Below are positions 23,102 to 30,844 of a stretch of 54,882 bases of DNA, in pieces. The stretch is from CALREJ01 sp035547395. GTDB taxonomy: Bacteria > Patescibacteriota > Gracilibacteria > Peribacterales > Peribacteraceae. Under the pieces are notes generated by a model, which saw nothing but the letters and a program-made list of their open reading frames with translations, made no database searches and was not told where the DNA came from. Within the stretch, counting starts at the first letter, position 1; each line of letters starts with the position of its first letter. The position numbers and the translations under genes were made by a program. The stretch lies in the NCBI GenBank assembly GCA_035547395.1, contig DASZVA010000009.1, forward strand, positions 1-54,882. The letters run 5' to 3'.

Positions 23102-24739
23102 TCAGGTGCGCGTCATGAATGTCTGAAACTCGACGGTGCCGCCGACCTTGCGCAAGCGGACGGCCTTGGCTGTCGACGTAGGAATCGAATCGTGCTGATC
23201 AAAGAGAAAATTCCCCACGCCTTCAAAAATCGGTTTGCCTTTGTAGATGAACAGATCGCTTTGCACATGCGTATGGGACGCGACGACTGCATCCGCACCT
23301 GCATCGATGAAACTCTCCAGATAGCGCCGCTCCTCATCCGACGTGAGCGCCTGATATTCTTTGCCTGAATGAACAAGCACGATGGTGAGCTTGTTGTCCC
23401 GGGGTAAAGCGCGCAATTCCCGCAAGACTCTCTGCTGCATCGACATCAGATCCATTTTCGGAGCGTCGATAACCGGATTCATGAGAGCAGTGAGCGCCAC
23501 CATCCGGACGCCGCCGCTCTCCGCAATGACATCGTCCACGGGCGTTTTTCCCGCCGACTCCAGAAGCTGTTTTGTTTCTGCAATTCCGGCCAGATGCTGA
23601 TCAAGCATGTGGTTATTCATCATTCCCCAATGCGTCGCGATCGATTGAATGCCGGCAAATAATTTGTGACTGTTGCAGAAATCAAACATGGAACGATCCG
23701 GCGGGCAGTACTGCGCAAGCGGCCCTTCCAAATTCACCAGACGCGCACCGCTGCCCGACCAGAATTGCTGCATGTCCGCCGGCAGTGTTGGCGGATAGGG
23801 ATTCCGCGTCAGCGTGACGTCGCCGGCAACGGCAACATCCGAGGGGCGAAGGTCGGCATTCTGATACCACACCATCGCGAAATGGCTGGTCGTGGATCGC
23901 ACTGTCGGGTCACCCAGGATCGTGGCGGAATTAGTATGTAGAATGACAGACGGATTATAAAAGCCGCCTTCCTTGGCGAGGCTTCCGAGCAACCACAGGC
24001 AACCGGGACAATCGCTCTGGGATGGATCATCTAGACGTGCGATGCCTTTCAGATCTCCGGCAAAGAGCGTCTCTGCCGTTTTTTCATCTTCCTGCTGCGC
24101 ATTCTTGAGCGGAAGATAATGCGAAAAATCACTGCTGACGATCACCATTGTTTTCTCTTCTGTCAGGGCTGAAATGGAATCAAGAAGATCACCGGATGAA
24201 CTCAGCCACGGATGATCTTGAGACAACACCATCGGCGTCACCGATACGGACGGGAAATAGTGTTTGATGAACGGCAGAACGGCATAGATGCCGTGTTCGT
24301 TTGTGAATAAATCCGGTTCCACGGTCGTCAAATTCGATAATGCCAGCTGATCGACGAGTTGGGGATCGGCCCGTACTGTACCGAACTGCGTTTGATACTC
24401 CGCATTCACGGTGCAGATGATCGTCGGACATTTGTGAAAATGATCGGGCGATATAAGCAGAATGCGTTTGAAAGATTGATGCTTCAGCATGGCGATACCC
24501 GCGGCAATATCGGTCGTCGCAGTCAGATGATGCGGTACGACAACCCCGCGGATCACATACTGTTTCGGCGGCGGATCGATCGTATGATCTGCAGTGTAGA
24601 TGCCCTCCATGAACTGCTGCGGAGACGTATATGGATCTGCAAACGAAACGACCGGATGATTCATAGATATTGAACAGCCGCTCATCAGAAGGAGAGCGGC
24701 TGTAAGAGCAAAAAAATGAATACTTTTTTGATACGTCAT
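23102..24739 (-). CDS. Memo-like domain fused to CapA-like phosphoesterase, lipoprotein
   Basis: A 545-residue fusion of two families. The N-terminus MTYQKSIHFFALTAALLLMSGCS is a lipoprotein signal with lipobox MSGC. Residues ~60-310 match the Memo/AMMECR-linked protein B family: GVVVPHHLTATTDIA, LLISPDHFH and VSSDFSHYL retain the His/Asp positions of the putative active site. Residues ~315-545 match the CapA (poly-gamma-glutamate synthesis) metallophosphoesterase fold: VAVAGDVTLTR, LVNLEGPL, NNHMLDQ, IVLVHSGKEY, ADAVVASHTHVQ, and GVGNFLFDQ at the end. The gene overlaps the upstream DUF3160 gene by four bases (ATGA), so it is translationally coupled. Both are predicted to sit on the outer face of the membrane. 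Role unknown, probably envelope related. Confidence 0.88.
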   Translation of the reverse strand: MTYQKSIHFFALTAALLLMSGCSISMNHPVVSFADPYTSPQQFMEGIYTADHTIDPPPKQYVIRGVVVPHHLTATTDIAAGIAMLKHQSFKRILLISPDHFHKCPTIICTVNAEYQTQFGTVRADPQLVDQLALSNLTTVEPDLFTNEHGIYAVLPFIKHYFPSVSVTPMVLSQDHPWLSSSGDLLDSISALTEEKTMVIVSSDFSHYLPLKNAQQEDEKTAETLFAGDLKGIARLDDPSQSDCPGCLWLLGSLAKEGGFYNPSVILHTNSATILGDPTVRSTTSHFAMVWYQNADLRPSDVAVAGDVTLTRNPYPPTLPADMQQFWSGSGARLVNLEGPLAQYCPPDRSMFDFCNSHKLFAGIQSIATHWGMMNNHMLDQHLAGIAETKQLLESAGKTPVDDVIAESGGVRMVALTALMNPVIDAPKMDLMSMQQRVLRELRALPRDNKLTIVLVHSGKEYQALTSDEERRYLESFIDAGADAVVASHTHVQSDLFIYKGKPIFEGVGNFLFDQHDSIPTSTAKAVRLRKVGGTVEFQTFMTRT

Positions 24740-27255
24740 TTTACATGTACGATCGACTGATACCATGCGGGTTGCGCGGGCCACGTGGAAGATGGCGTAT
24801 ATTTATACGGATCGTACGGATCGGTTCCCGTATAGAAATTCTTCTGCCAGTCTTCATCAGTCAGACGATTGCCGCCGTACGGCTGCATGAATTCGTAATG
24901 AGAATAGGTGAAGCCCAGATCAATACGCGGGCCATTGCTGTCCTTTACCGCGACCAGGATCACCTGCGGCACGCCCTCGCCTTCATAGAGGATCTTGGTG
25001 GGATTATTGGAATCACCGCCCGTGTGCACGTCGGCAACCAGAGCACTGCGGCGATCCTTGGCGCTGAGAATCGGGCCTTCCGTCGGCACGGGCTCGGCGG
25101 CTAGCAGCGACTGAATGATCTGGCGGCGCAACACCTCCCAGTCGCTCTGACCCTGGATGGAATAGACCGTGCAGGTCTTGCCGTCGTCCCCCGTTTCCTG
25201 TTTCGAGGTGATCGTCTCGGACAGCTGTGCATTGCTGAGTTCTTTCTGCGTGTAATCCTGCACCTGTTTCATGAGGTCCACGAAGCGCTGCAGCGGCTGC
25301 AGATTGCGAAGGTTCTCGAATCCCTGCTCTTTCAATCCCTGATCGGTGCGGTCGGCGATGTAGAGAAGGCGCGCGTAGGCGAGCGGCTGAGGCTCGATGT
25401 ATCCCTTGGGCGGAGAGGGAATTTTGCGATCGTCGCAGGTGCCTGGCCCCCCTCCGCCAAGTTCCGCGAATGACTGCTTGGCGTACAAGATCGTTGCATG
25501 GCGCAGTTCCGTCCAGAACGCAGATGCCGTTTGGAGCGTCTTTACCTCCCAGAGCGGCGACTGCATGAACTGCGGGAGGCTGCCGTGATTATCCGCCTGC
25601 CAGGAGAAGAGACCCTTGATGGTCCAGAGCCAGCCGTTGTAGATGTTGCTCATCCAAAACGACGGACTGAGCGTCTTCTCCTGCGCCGCCAGATCATTCA
25701 TCGCCTTGTCGATCGCCTGCGATGTCTGCGGCGTATAAAAGTCGAGCTTTGGAATCTGCGACTTTGCATAATCGGATCCGAGCAGCGCCATCACTTCGAG
25801 TGACGACGCGTACGGCGGCAGCTTCTGCGTATAGCCCGGCTTGGGCGCTTCATCTCCTTGCGTGAGTTGTCCCGTCCAGTAGGAATCAAGAATGAATTTG
25901 CCGCTGAAGAAACGCATACCTTTTGTTTTGAGACGCACGTCGTCACTCTGCTGCGTGCCGACGGAATCGTAGAACGCTGCGAGGCTCTTGATCATGGGGT
26001 CGTGCGCCTGTGTGAGATACTGCACGATTGCCGCACTCTGATCGGACGCGCCTTTGGCGGATTCCAGCGCCTGCATGTAATCGGCAGGCATCAGGTCGTC
26101 GCTGCGCCCGACGAGGAAGTTAATCGCGGATTCCAGAGTGTTGTAGTCCTTGAGCTGCGCCGGATGTTCGGAGAGCAGCCGCACGATCGCGAACGCGTCG
26201 GTTGTCAATTGCGGGCTTTTGACGAAGAACGGCACGTCGATGAACCACTTCATCGCGCGGAAATATTCCCGGCGAAGCGAGCTGGACGTATAGGTGCCGC
26301 GCGGGGTGTCCTGGGTGAAATCGACCGTGAACATGACGTGCTCCTGCCCCGCGTACGCGTCGAATTCGGGCTTGAGAATCTGCGGGACGCCCTTGCCGCT
26401 TGCGGCGAAGATCTGATGAACGTCCGCAAGCACCGCCTGTTCGCTTGCAGAATCCAGATGCAGATTCTTCACGAATGCCGCAACGTTCGCCTCGGTATCG
26501 ACCGTTTTGTCCTTGGCGTCAAAATCCGTCTGCACCTGATCGGGATTCTTCATGATGCCGCCGCTGCCGTAGTAATCATTCTGCGTGAGCGGCTGCGCTG
26601 CGGTGGAGAGGATGGCATAGGGAATCGCGAAGTAGTTGCGCACCTCGGTCCATGTCGTCTTGTCCTGCGCGGACGTTGCGGTGTTGAGTTTTTGCTGCGC
26701 GGCCGCGAAGAACGCCGACGACAGATCTTTCATGGCAGGGTAGAACGACGTGTTCTCCATTTCCTTGAGAATCTCGGTGTAGAGATTGTTGTAGGCGTTG
26801 AAGAAGACGTCGGACGAGAGATACACGCTGTTGGCCTGCGTTCTCTCTTTGTAATCACTGGAACCGGCGACGACGTTGTACAAATTGGCAAACTCGCGCG
26901 ACGAGTCTCCGTTCACGCCGGGACGGATGTTCGTATCGAGAAGATTCATGACGAGGAATTTATTCGTCGAGAGGAATTGTTTTTCTTTTGCATCAAGCGT
27001 GAAGCCGTACGCTTTCTCCAGATCATTCAAATTCGTTGCTTCGTCCGTCGAAAACTTTGCCGCGACCTGTGAGTTGATGGCAACGGACGGGGCGATGTAG
27101 TGCACACTGTTCCCGAACGCACTGCCGCTTCCGGTCTCGACGGAAGGCAGACTCGAACCCGTCGACGTCGTCCCGGAACCCGTATGCGGGGGCGTCGGCG
27201 TACATGCAGACAAAAGAAGAACGACTGCGAGGACGGATGCGAGTGGTCGCTTCAT
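24736..27255 (-). CDS. DUF3160 family lipoprotein (839 aa)
   Basis: A large secreted lipoprotein. MKRPLASVLAVVLLLSACT carries a lipobox (LSAC), followed by a Thr/Ser/Gly-rich linker to ~50. The rest matches DUF3160: an all-helical start (LNDLEKAYGFTLDAKEKQFL), then VYLSSDVFFNAYNNLYTEIL, and late blocks such as LVADVHTGGDS and YEGEGVPQVILVAV. Function is unknown for the family. It is followed by, and overlaps by ATGA, the Memo-CapA lipoprotein, so the two likely act together outside the cell. A TATACT box 25 nt before the ATG and a C/T-rich leader replace a ribosome-binding site. Confidence 0.88.
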   Translation of the reverse strand: MKRPLASVLAVVLLLSACTPTPPHTGSGTTSTGSSLPSVETGSGSAFGNSVHYIAPSVAINSQVAAKFSTDEATNLNDLEKAYGFTLDAKEKQFLSTNKFLVMNLLDTNIRPGVNGDSSREFANLYNVVAGSSDYKERTQANSVYLSSDVFFNAYNNLYTEILKEMENTSFYPAMKDLSSAFFAAAQQKLNTATSAQDKTTWTEVRNYFAIPYAILSTAAQPLTQNDYYGSGGIMKNPDQVQTDFDAKDKTVDTEANVAAFVKNLHLDSASEQAVLADVHQIFAASGKGVPQILKPEFDAYAGQEHVMFTVDFTQDTPRGTYTSSSLRREYFRAMKWFIDVPFFVKSPQLTTDAFAIVRLLSEHPAQLKDYNTLESAINFLVGRSDDLMPADYMQALESAKGASDQSAAIVQYLTQAHDPMIKSLAAFYDSVGTQQSDDVRLKTKGMRFFSGKFILDSYWTGQLTQGDEAPKPGYTQKLPPYASSLEVMALLGSDYAKSQIPKLDFYTPQTSQAIDKAMNDLAAQEKTLSPSFWMSNIYNGWLWTIKGLFSWQADNHGSLPQFMQSPLWEVKTLQTASAFWTELRHATILYAKQSFAELGGGGPGTCDDRKIPSPPKGYIEPQPLAYARLLYIADRTDQGLKEQGFENLRNLQPLQRFVDLMKQVQDYTQKELSNAQLSETITSKQETGDDGKTCTVYSIQGQSDWEVLRRQIIQSLLAAEPVPTEGPILSAKDRRSALVADVHTGGDSNNPTKILYEGEGVPQVILVAVKDSNGPRIDLGFTYSHYEFMQPYGGNRLTDEDWQKNFYTGTDPYDPYKYTPSSTWPAQPAWYQSIVHVK

Positions 27256-27280
27256 GGGAAGGGCGGAAGGAATACAAGGA

Positions 27281-27286
27281 AGTATA
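27281..27286 (-). promoter_or_regulatory. -10 box TATACT for the DUF3160 operon
   Basis: Minus-strand TGTTATACT (extended -10) lies 25 nt upstream of the ATG, with a C/T-rich leader ending CCCTTCCC. No convincing -35. Confidence 0.5.
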
Positions 27287-27343
27287 ACAAAAACGAAAAC
27301 AACTGTCAGCGTATGAGCGCCATGGACTGGTGAATCAGGTTAC

Positions 27344-27835
27344 TCAGTGCGCACTCTGGATATCCGCCCACGCCAAGACTCCCAATGGATCAACGTCTCG
27401 CTGCGGCATATCGGGAAGACACAAGCGCTCATGAAGATTCACTATATCCGCTGGCCCCTTGCCGTGATTGCGGCCTTTTTCATCCAAATATGCAACGAGT
27501 TCGTCAGTCACATTTCCATCTTTCCGACGGATACATTTCATGATCGCAGCAAAGAGTCTCCTGCTTTCTTTGAGGGTCGGACCGATTTTGTATTCGATTG
27601 TTTTCACCGCACCCACATCAATTTCTTGATTCGCTTCAATAGTACCATTCAATGCTTCAAAGAATTCGGCTGAATGAGGATTATCCTTTTGTGCGAGTTC
27701 GGTGAGTGAAGAGGCCATAAAAAGCGCAGACAATCTATCAATCCGTCGATAGGAGTCAATAATCGAAGAGTTCTTTGGATGTTCCGTGGACCGGCACAAC
27801 CGGCGCATCATACAGAGCCATATCGGACATATCAT
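27344..27835 (-). CDS. Hypothetical protein (163 aa) divergent from padR
   Basis: Not recognised. A soluble, largely helical protein with basic N-terminal residues (MRRLCRSTEHPKN) and a conserved-looking acidic helix region (KDNPHSAEFFEALNGTIEAN). The segment VDPLGVLAWADIQSAH closes it. Start chosen at ATG 27835, because a minus-strand TACTAT (27869-27864) inside the palindrome is 28 nt upstream; a start at 27877 would precede transcription. Codon use and A+T content are a little unlike the neighbours. Because its promoter region overlaps the PadR-type palindrome, it may be co-regulated with the padR operon. Confidence 0.5.
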   Translation of the reverse strand: MICPIWLCMMRRLCRSTEHPKNSSIIDSYRRIDRLSALFMASSLTELAQKDNPHSAEFFEALNGTIEANQEIDVGAVKTIEYKIGPTLKESRRLFAAIMKCIRRKDGNVTDELVAYLDEKGRNHGKGPADIVNLHERLCLPDMPQRDVDPLGVLAWADIQSAH

Positions 27836-27863
27836 GGAATTTTCAGTATTTCTTTTTTTTAAT

Positions 27864-27890
27864 ATAGTATCTTGCATTGCAAGGTACTAT
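27864..27890. promoter_or_regulatory. 27-bp palindrome, likely PadR operator with divergent -10 boxes
   Basis: ATAGTATCTTGCA (27864-27876), a single central T, then TGCAAGGTACTAT (27878-27890): 13-bp arms with one mismatch. TACTAT at each end can act as the -10 of a divergent promoter. The + strand box is 16 nt before the padR ATG at 27907, and the minus strand box is 28 nt before ATG 27835. A palindrome directly before a padR gene is the usual place for its autoregulatory operator. Confidence 0.75.
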
Positions 27891-27906
27891 GGTGTAGGGT
27901 AGCCGC

Positions 27907-28248
27907 ATGACGCCCTCTTTTAACGCCGATAATACGACCGCGCAAATGCGCAAGGGCACGCTGGAATTCTGCATCCTTTTGATCATCGACCGCTCCCCTG
28001 CCATCTATGCGCCTGAAATATTAAAGAAGCTCGGCTCCATCGACATGGTCGTGGTCGAAGGAACAATCTATCCGCTGCTCAGCCGGCTCAAGCGCGACGG
28101 GCTCCTCGACTATCAGTGGGAGGAATCCAAAAGCGGCCCGCCGCGCAAGCTCTACTCTCTCACCAAAGACGGCAAGGCGGCGCTCGCGCGGCTCATCAAA
28201 AGCTGGGATTCCCTTTCCTCCTCCATCACTTCCCTTCTCCGGTCATGA
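27907..28248 (+). CDS. PadR-family transcriptional regulator
   Basis: A 113-residue winged-helix repressor. MRKGTLEFCILLIIDRSPAIYAPEILKKLGS is the PadR helix-turn-helix entry, VVEGTIYPLLSRLKRDGLLDYQW the recognition helix and wing, and GPPRKLYSLTKDGKAALARL the characteristic end of the family, with a short C-terminal helix for dimerisation. It overlaps the PspC gene by four bases (ATGA at 28245-28248), so repressor and membrane partner are made together. It very probably binds the palindrome 17 bp upstream of its own start. The inducing signal is unknown. Confidence 0.93.
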   Translation: MTPSFNADNTTAQMRKGTLEFCILLIIDRSPAIYAPEILKKLGSIDMVVVEGTIYPLLSRLKRDGLLDYQWEESKSGPPRKLYSLTKDGKAALARLIKSWDSLSSSITSLLRS

Positions 28249-30554
28249 AAAAAACAATCAGCATTCAGATCAGCGGCATTCTCTTTCACGTCGATGACGA
28301 CGCGTACGAGAAGCTGGATCAGTATCTGCGGTCCATCCGCAATCACTTCGCGCATCTTGCCGACCGCGATGAAATCGTCAGCGACATCGAGAGCCGCATC
28401 GCGGAGAAGTTTTCCGAGAAGCTGAAGAAGAACAAGCAGACGATCATGCTGAAGGACGTGGAAGGACTGATTGAATCGATGGGGACAGTCGCGGATTTTG
28501 AGGAATTTGAAACGGGAAACCGCACGTCGGAAGAAGACATGTACGAAGAGAAACCGAAACAGGATGAACGGATATCGCACCATCCGCGCCGGCTCTACCG
28601 CGATCCCGACAACAAGGTGTTCGCGGGAGTCGCATCCGGACTCGCGCTCTACTTCGGCATTGATCCGGTGATCGTGCGCGTGATATTCGTGGTGCTCGCT
28701 CTTTTTCACGGACTTGGCATCATCGCCTATATCATTCTGTGGATCGCAATGCCGATGGCGCGCACGCATTCGCAGCGCATGGAAATGCAGGGCGAACCGG
28801 TGACGCTCTCGGGGCTGGAAGAAAACATTCATCGCGACACACGGACGTTTGACGTTCCGACATTCACGTCGATCTACACGCGCGGCGGCATCCGGCTGCG
28901 CATCCGCAAAGGCAAGGAATGTTCCGTTGCGGCGCGGGGACTCTCGCGTGACGTGCGGCGCGTGGATATCCGCGTCGTGGACAATGAATTGAGGATCGAA
29001 CGCGAACACGGACCGTGGCTCGGGTACATCTTCCACGGATTCCGGCAGCTGTCCTTCGACATCACGCTGCCGCATCTGTCCAAGGTCGACGTCGCCGGCG
29101 GCTGCATGGTGGACGTAGAAGGATTCAAAGACGACAACGAAACAACTCTGCGCGCGGCGGGTGCGACGCGGCTTCGCGCGGATGTGAAAGTAAAAACGCT
29201 GCGCGTGCATGCGGAGGGCGCATCAGCCGTAACGATCCGCGGTAGCGGCGACACGATCTTCGCCACTGCGATCGGTGCGTCGAATCTCGACGCTCGCGGA
29301 TTTCACGCGAAACACGCGCACGTCGACGTCAGCGGCGCATGCGCGGCAAAAGTGGACGCAGCCGACACGATTGACGGTACCGTGACGGGCGCAAGCAGCC
29401 TGAAGTATGCGGGCAGCCCGACCGTGACGGCGAAGGCATCCGGCGGCAGCGGGATCAGCGGCAAAGGAAAAGAAGAAGATGCGCATGACGACTGGCACGA
29501 TGGATGGAAGGATGATGACACGGACGAGCGCGATGATCGACGCGCTTCACCGCGGTACGACGACCGGTCGCCGGTGGAAAAATTCTTCGTCTCGATCGGA
29601 AACGGATTGCGCGCGGTGCTGTTTGCCATTCTACGCGTCGTGGGCGTGCTGATCGCGATCGCTGCTGTCGTCGCGATCATCGGAATCGTTCTCTCGTTCC
29701 TGGCGGTGATCCGGACGGGCTTCATTCCGTTTATAGGCGCGCACTTCTTCCTCGGCTCGCCGCTTTCGTGGCTTCTGCTCATTATCGCGTTCGTCATCGT
29801 GATGGGGCCGGTTCTGATCGTCTTTCATGTGGGAAAGGCGCTCGCGCGTCTTCGCTCCGCGATTTCCCCCGGCGGCTTCGTGGCATTCGTCGTCGTCTGG
29901 TTCGTGCTGATTTTCGCCGTGGTCTCGGGTCTGAAAATCATCCGGCCGGAATTGATGCCGGGACCCGAGCCCGCCGCGACGCAGACGTTCGCGCCGGGCA
30001 ATTTCGATTCCATTCTCGCTACCGACGCCGACATCCTGCATATCTCACAAGGAAGCGGATATACGGTGACCGCCAGCGGACCGCAGGATGAGATGCAGAA
30101 CATTCATCTGCTTAGAGACAACGGCACACTGCAGATCGAACACACCGGAAACAATCACCGATTCTGCATTTTCTGCCACTATCACACCGTCACATTCGAC
30201 ATCGTCATGCCGCGCATCAACAATCTGACGTTCGGCGGCCTGACGCGCGCGACCGTCACGGACGACAGCGGCACGACGCTCAACCTCACGACGAACGGCA
30301 TCGCAAACGTCATGATCGACGGCAGCGGACGCACGCTCTCGCTCCATGCAAGCGACCTGTCGCGGGTCGATGCGGCGAACTTTATCGTGGAACACGCGGA
30401 CGTGTCCTTGCGCGACCTCGCGCATGCGGATCTGCAGGTGACGGGCGACATCGCGGGCAGCACCCGGGACCTCAGCCGTCTCATGTATAGAGGAAGTCCC
30501 GTCATGACCGTGACCTCCGAGGGTCTCAGTAAGGTGGAACCGTCTCTTCCTTAA
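28245..30554 (+). CDS. PspC-domain membrane protein with two DUF2807-like adhesin domains
   Basis: A 769-residue envelope protein from ATG 28245. Residues 1-90 (SIQISGILFHVDDDAYEKLDQYL...) are the N-terminal module usual for PspC proteins paired with PadR. Residues ~105-170 are PspC proper (KVFAGVASGLALYFGIDPVIVRVIFVVLA) with a membrane helix. Residues ~200-400 are a DUF2807 (head GIN-like) beta-helix repeat region, interrupted by a charged His/Asp-rich linker (~405-445). Three to four membrane helices (~455-590) come next, then a second, shorter DUF2807 region (~600-769). PspC proteins belong to envelope-stress responses, and DUF2807 is an extracytoplasmic beta-solenoid. Start chosen from the ATGA overlap with padR. 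The longer frame at 28116 overlaps padR. Confidence 0.9.
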   Translation: MKKTISIQISGILFHVDDDAYEKLDQYLRSIRNHFAHLADRDEIVSDIESRIAEKFSEKLKKNKQTIMLKDVEGLIESMGTVADFEEFETGNRTSEEDMYEEKPKQDERISHHPRRLYRDPDNKVFAGVASGLALYFGIDPVIVRVIFVVLALFHGLGIIAYIILWIAMPMARTHSQRMEMQGEPVTLSGLEENIHRDTRTFDVPTFTSIYTRGGIRLRIRKGKECSVAARGLSRDVRRVDIRVVDNELRIEREHGPWLGYIFHGFRQLSFDITLPHLSKVDVAGGCMVDVEGFKDDNETTLRAAGATRLRADVKVKTLRVHAEGASAVTIRGSGDTIFATAIGASNLDARGFHAKHAHVDVSGACAAKVDAADTIDGTVTGASSLKYAGSPTVTAKASGGSGISGKGKEEDAHDDWHDGWKDDDTDERDDRRASPRYDDRSPVEKFFVSIGNGLRAVLFAILRVVGVLIAIAAVVAIIGIVLSFLAVIRTGFIPFIGAHFFLGSPLSWLLLIIAFVIVMGPVLIVFHVGKALARLRSAISPGGFVAFVVVWFVLIFAVVSGLKIIRPELMPGPEPAATQTFAPGNFDSILATDADILHISQGSGYTVTASGPQDEMQNIHLLRDNGTLQIEHTGNNHRFCIFCHYHTVTFDIVMPRINNLTFGGLTRATVTDDSGTTLNLTTNGIANVMIDGSGRTLSLHASDLSRVDAANFIVEHADVSLRDLAHADLQVTGDIAGSTRDLSRLMYRGSPVMTVTSEGLSKVEPSLP

Positions 30555-30556
30555 CG

Positions 30557-30706
30557 ATGCGAAAAAAACGCGCCATGCAGAAGCGGCGATATGAGAAGCG
30601 ACTGACGGACGACGACGTCTGGTGCGATCTTTGCATGCCCTTTTTCTTTCTTTCCTGGGAAGATATGCAAGCGGACAAAATCTCTTCCATTCAAAGAAAA
30701 GGTTGA
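30557..30706 (+). CDS. Possible 49-aa small protein downstream of the pspC gene
   Basis: ATG at 30557, only 2 nt after the stop of the PspC gene, opens 49 codons ending at TGA 30704-30706. The product begins strongly basic (MRKKRAMQKRRYEKR), then has an acidic patch and WCDLC plus PFFFLSWED. It contains one CxxC-like pair (CDLC). The two-base spacing suggests translational coupling, but no homologue is recognised and the 290-bp gap is otherwise empty. Confidence 0.3.
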   Translation: MRKKRAMQKRRYEKRLTDDDVWCDLCMPFFFLSWEDMQADKISSIQRKG

Positions 30707-30791
30707 ACATAATTTGTATTCGAAAAGGGACGGAGACGCATGGACTATCGTTCTTCAGAAGAATATTAGGGAATCGGGCAAGCCCCTTTGT

Positions 30792-30820
30792 TTGAACGTA
30801 TAGACTGAAATGTCTAGCAT
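30792..30820 (+). promoter_or_regulatory. Sigma70-type promoter for the secreted protease
   Basis: TTGAAC (30792-30797), a 17-bp spacer, TAGCAT (30815-30820), then a 24-nt C/T-rich leader to ATG 30845. Confidence 0.55.
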
Positions 30821-30844
30821 TCTAGGCACCCTTCCCCTCCCTTC

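Noticed and set aside
25858..27072. 404-codon + strand frame
   Set aside because: Fully antisense to the DUF3160 lipoprotein gene; Arg/His/Val-rich composition is typical of the complement of a G+C-rich gene.
28152..29210. 352-codon minus-strand frame
   Set aside because: Antisense to padR/pspC, with His/Arg-rich shadow composition.
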